Of a stretch of 14,973 nt of DNA, positions 14,048 through 14,973 are shown one piece after another. The stretch spans positions 1-14,973 of the forward strand of contig JAJUHD010000045.1 of NCBI GenBank assembly GCA_029268085.1, given 5' to 3'. Origin of the DNA: Bacillota bacterium. GTDB lineage: Bacteria; Bacillota; Clostridia; Oscillospirales; Oscillospiraceae. The notes under the pieces were generated by a model that did no database searches, was not told where the DNA came from, and saw only the letters and a program-made list of their open reading frames with translations. Position 1 is the stretch's first letter. Every line of letters starts with the position of its first letter. Both the position numbers and the translations under genes were made by a program.

Positions 14048-14973
14048 CTGGATAAGAAAAAACGCATAGTCATTGCTTTGGGCGGCAACGCTCTGGGCAA
14101 CACGCTTCCCGAGCAGATGGAGGCGGTCAAGATCACCGCAAGAGCGATCGTTGACCTGATAGAGGAAGGCTGCGAGGTCATAGTGGCGCACGGCAACGGC
14201 CCGCAGGTCGGCATGATAAACAACGCGATGACCGCCCTTTCAAGGCAGGATCCCAAGCAGCCGAACGTACCGCTGTCCGTCTGCGTCGCGATGAGCCAGG
14301 CCTACATCGGCTACGATCTCCAGAACGCCCTGCGCGAGGAGCTGTACAACAGGAATATCCGCGATATTCCCGTAGCGACGATGATAACGCAGGTGCGTGT
14401 CGATGAAAACGATCCCGCTTTCCGGAATCCCACCAAGCCCATCGGGCAGTTTATGACTCTCGAAGAGGCGAAAAAGGCGGAGCAGGAGTACGGTTACGTT
14501 GTCAAGGAGGATGCGGGCAGGGGCTACCGCCGTATGGTTGCGTCCCCGAAGCCTGCGGAAATTATAGAGATCGACGCGATACGTTCTCTCGTCGAGTCCG
14601 GGCAGCTTGTGATAGCCTGCGGCGGCGGGGGGATTCCCGTGACGAGGCAGGGCAACCACCTTAAAGGCGCCGGAGCGGTAATCGACAAGGATTTTGCGAG
14701 CGAGCTGCTTGCCGAGGAACTGGATGCGGACTATCTGATAATACTCACGGCGGTTGAAAAAGCCGCGATAAACTACGGGAAGCCGGACCAGAAGTGGCTC
14801 GGTGAGATTACGGTCGCGGAGGCCGAGAAATACATCGGCGAGGGGCATTTTGCTCCCGGTTCGATGCTCCCGAAGGTACAGGCCGCCGTGCGCTTCGCAT
14901 CCTCAAAGGACGGCCGTACCGCGCTCATCACGCTTCTCGAAAAAGCCCGCGACGGCATCGCCGGAAAAACCGG
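14048..14973 (+). CDS. arcC: carbamate kinase (3' end cut by window edge)
   Basis: Transfers phosphate from carbamoyl phosphate to ADP, giving ATP and carbamate: a fermentative energy step in the cytoplasm. The 308 visible codons cover almost the whole family length (about 310-315); only the last few residues are missing. Motifs are IVIALGGNALG (residues 7-17), VIVAHGNGPQVG (44-55), the central FRNPTKPIGQFM region, VIACGGGGIPV, and VIDKDFASELLAEELDAD. The start is unusual. The best-placed codon is CTG at 14048, eight bases after GAGG within GAGGTGAT (14036-14043), a strong match to the 16S rRNA 3' end. The only conventional alternative, GTG at 14039, overlaps that ribosome binding site and would add three residues. 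E. coli has the counterpart yqeA in the same cluster. It probably ends the path begun by YgeW. Confidence 0.93.
   Translation, partial: MDKKKRIVIALGGNALGNTLPEQMEAVKITARAIVDLIEEGCEVIVAHGNGPQVGMINNAMTALSRQDPKQPNVPLSVCVAMSQAYIGYDLQNALREELYNRNIRDIPVATMITQVRVDENDPAFRNPTKPIGQFMTLEEAKKAEQEYGYVVKEDAGRGYRRMVASPKPAEIIEIDAIRSLVESGQLVIACGGGGIPVTRQGNHLKGAGAVIDKDFASELLAEELDADYLIILTAVEKAAINYGKPDQKWLGEITVAEAEKYIGEGHFAPGSMLPKVQAAVRFASSKDGRTALITLLEKARDGIAGKT

Noticed and set aside
5793..14973. In-frame TGA selenocysteine codons, as the 'selenium metabolism' labels might suggest
   Set aside because: All genes here read through at full family length and end at expected C-termini, with no sign of an internal TGA or a nearby insertion element.
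1..14973. CRISPR arrays, insertion sequences, phage genes, tRNA or rRNA
   Set aside because: No repeat-spacer pattern, transposase, integrase or structural RNA sequence was seen on either strand.

Overview
The window looks like a chromosome segment of an anaerobic, gut-type Clostridia (Bacillota), close to the Oscillospiraceae/Ruminococcaceae grade. The reasons are strong AGGAGG-type ribosome binding sites, frequent TTG starts, a groESL operon under a perfect CIRCE operator, and a gene set typical of purine-fermenting gut anaerobes. This placement is inferred from gene content and style; no rRNA is present.

Left part (1-3970, all + strand): the 3' end of an unrecognised membrane protein with a highly acidic tail overlaps by one base with a THUMP-domain RNA methyltransferase. 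A heat-shock promoter and CIRCE follow, then groES, groEL and a strong hairpin terminator that also serves as the likely end of the convergent unit to its right.

Right part (3971-14973) is a divergent purine-catabolism locus. Reading leftwards on the - strand from about 10.15 kb are ssnA (aminohydrolase), ygfK (1001-residue flavin/Fe-S oxidoreductase) and ade (adenine deaminase). Reading rightwards on the + strand are a YheO-like PAS/helix-turn-helix regulator, ygeY (M20-type metallohydrolase), ygeW (knotted-fold carbamoyltransferase), a RidA-family deaminase and a carbamate kinase cut by the window edge. Apart from ade, ridA and the regulator, these correspond to genes of the E. coli ygeW-ssnA/xdhD region and to the gene set associated with anaerobic uric acid/purine breakdown in gut bacteria.

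A working model (inference): Ade turns adenine into hypoxanthine. YgfK supplies or uses electrons for redox chemistry on oxidised purines. SsnA and YgeY carry out hydrolytic steps. YgeW releases carbamoyl phosphate, and carbamate kinase makes ATP from it. RidA would clear the reactive enamine expected from the usual partner diaminopropionate ammonia-lyase (YgeX). YgeX, HyuA and a xanthine dehydrogenase are not in the window; they may lie beyond the right edge.

The most interesting non-coding signal is the AT-rich 228-bp divergent intergenic region. It carries a perfect 10-bp inverted repeat (10243-10252 and 10300-10309) whose two arms overlap the predicted -35 boxes of the two outward promoters, a good candidate operator for the adjacent regulator.
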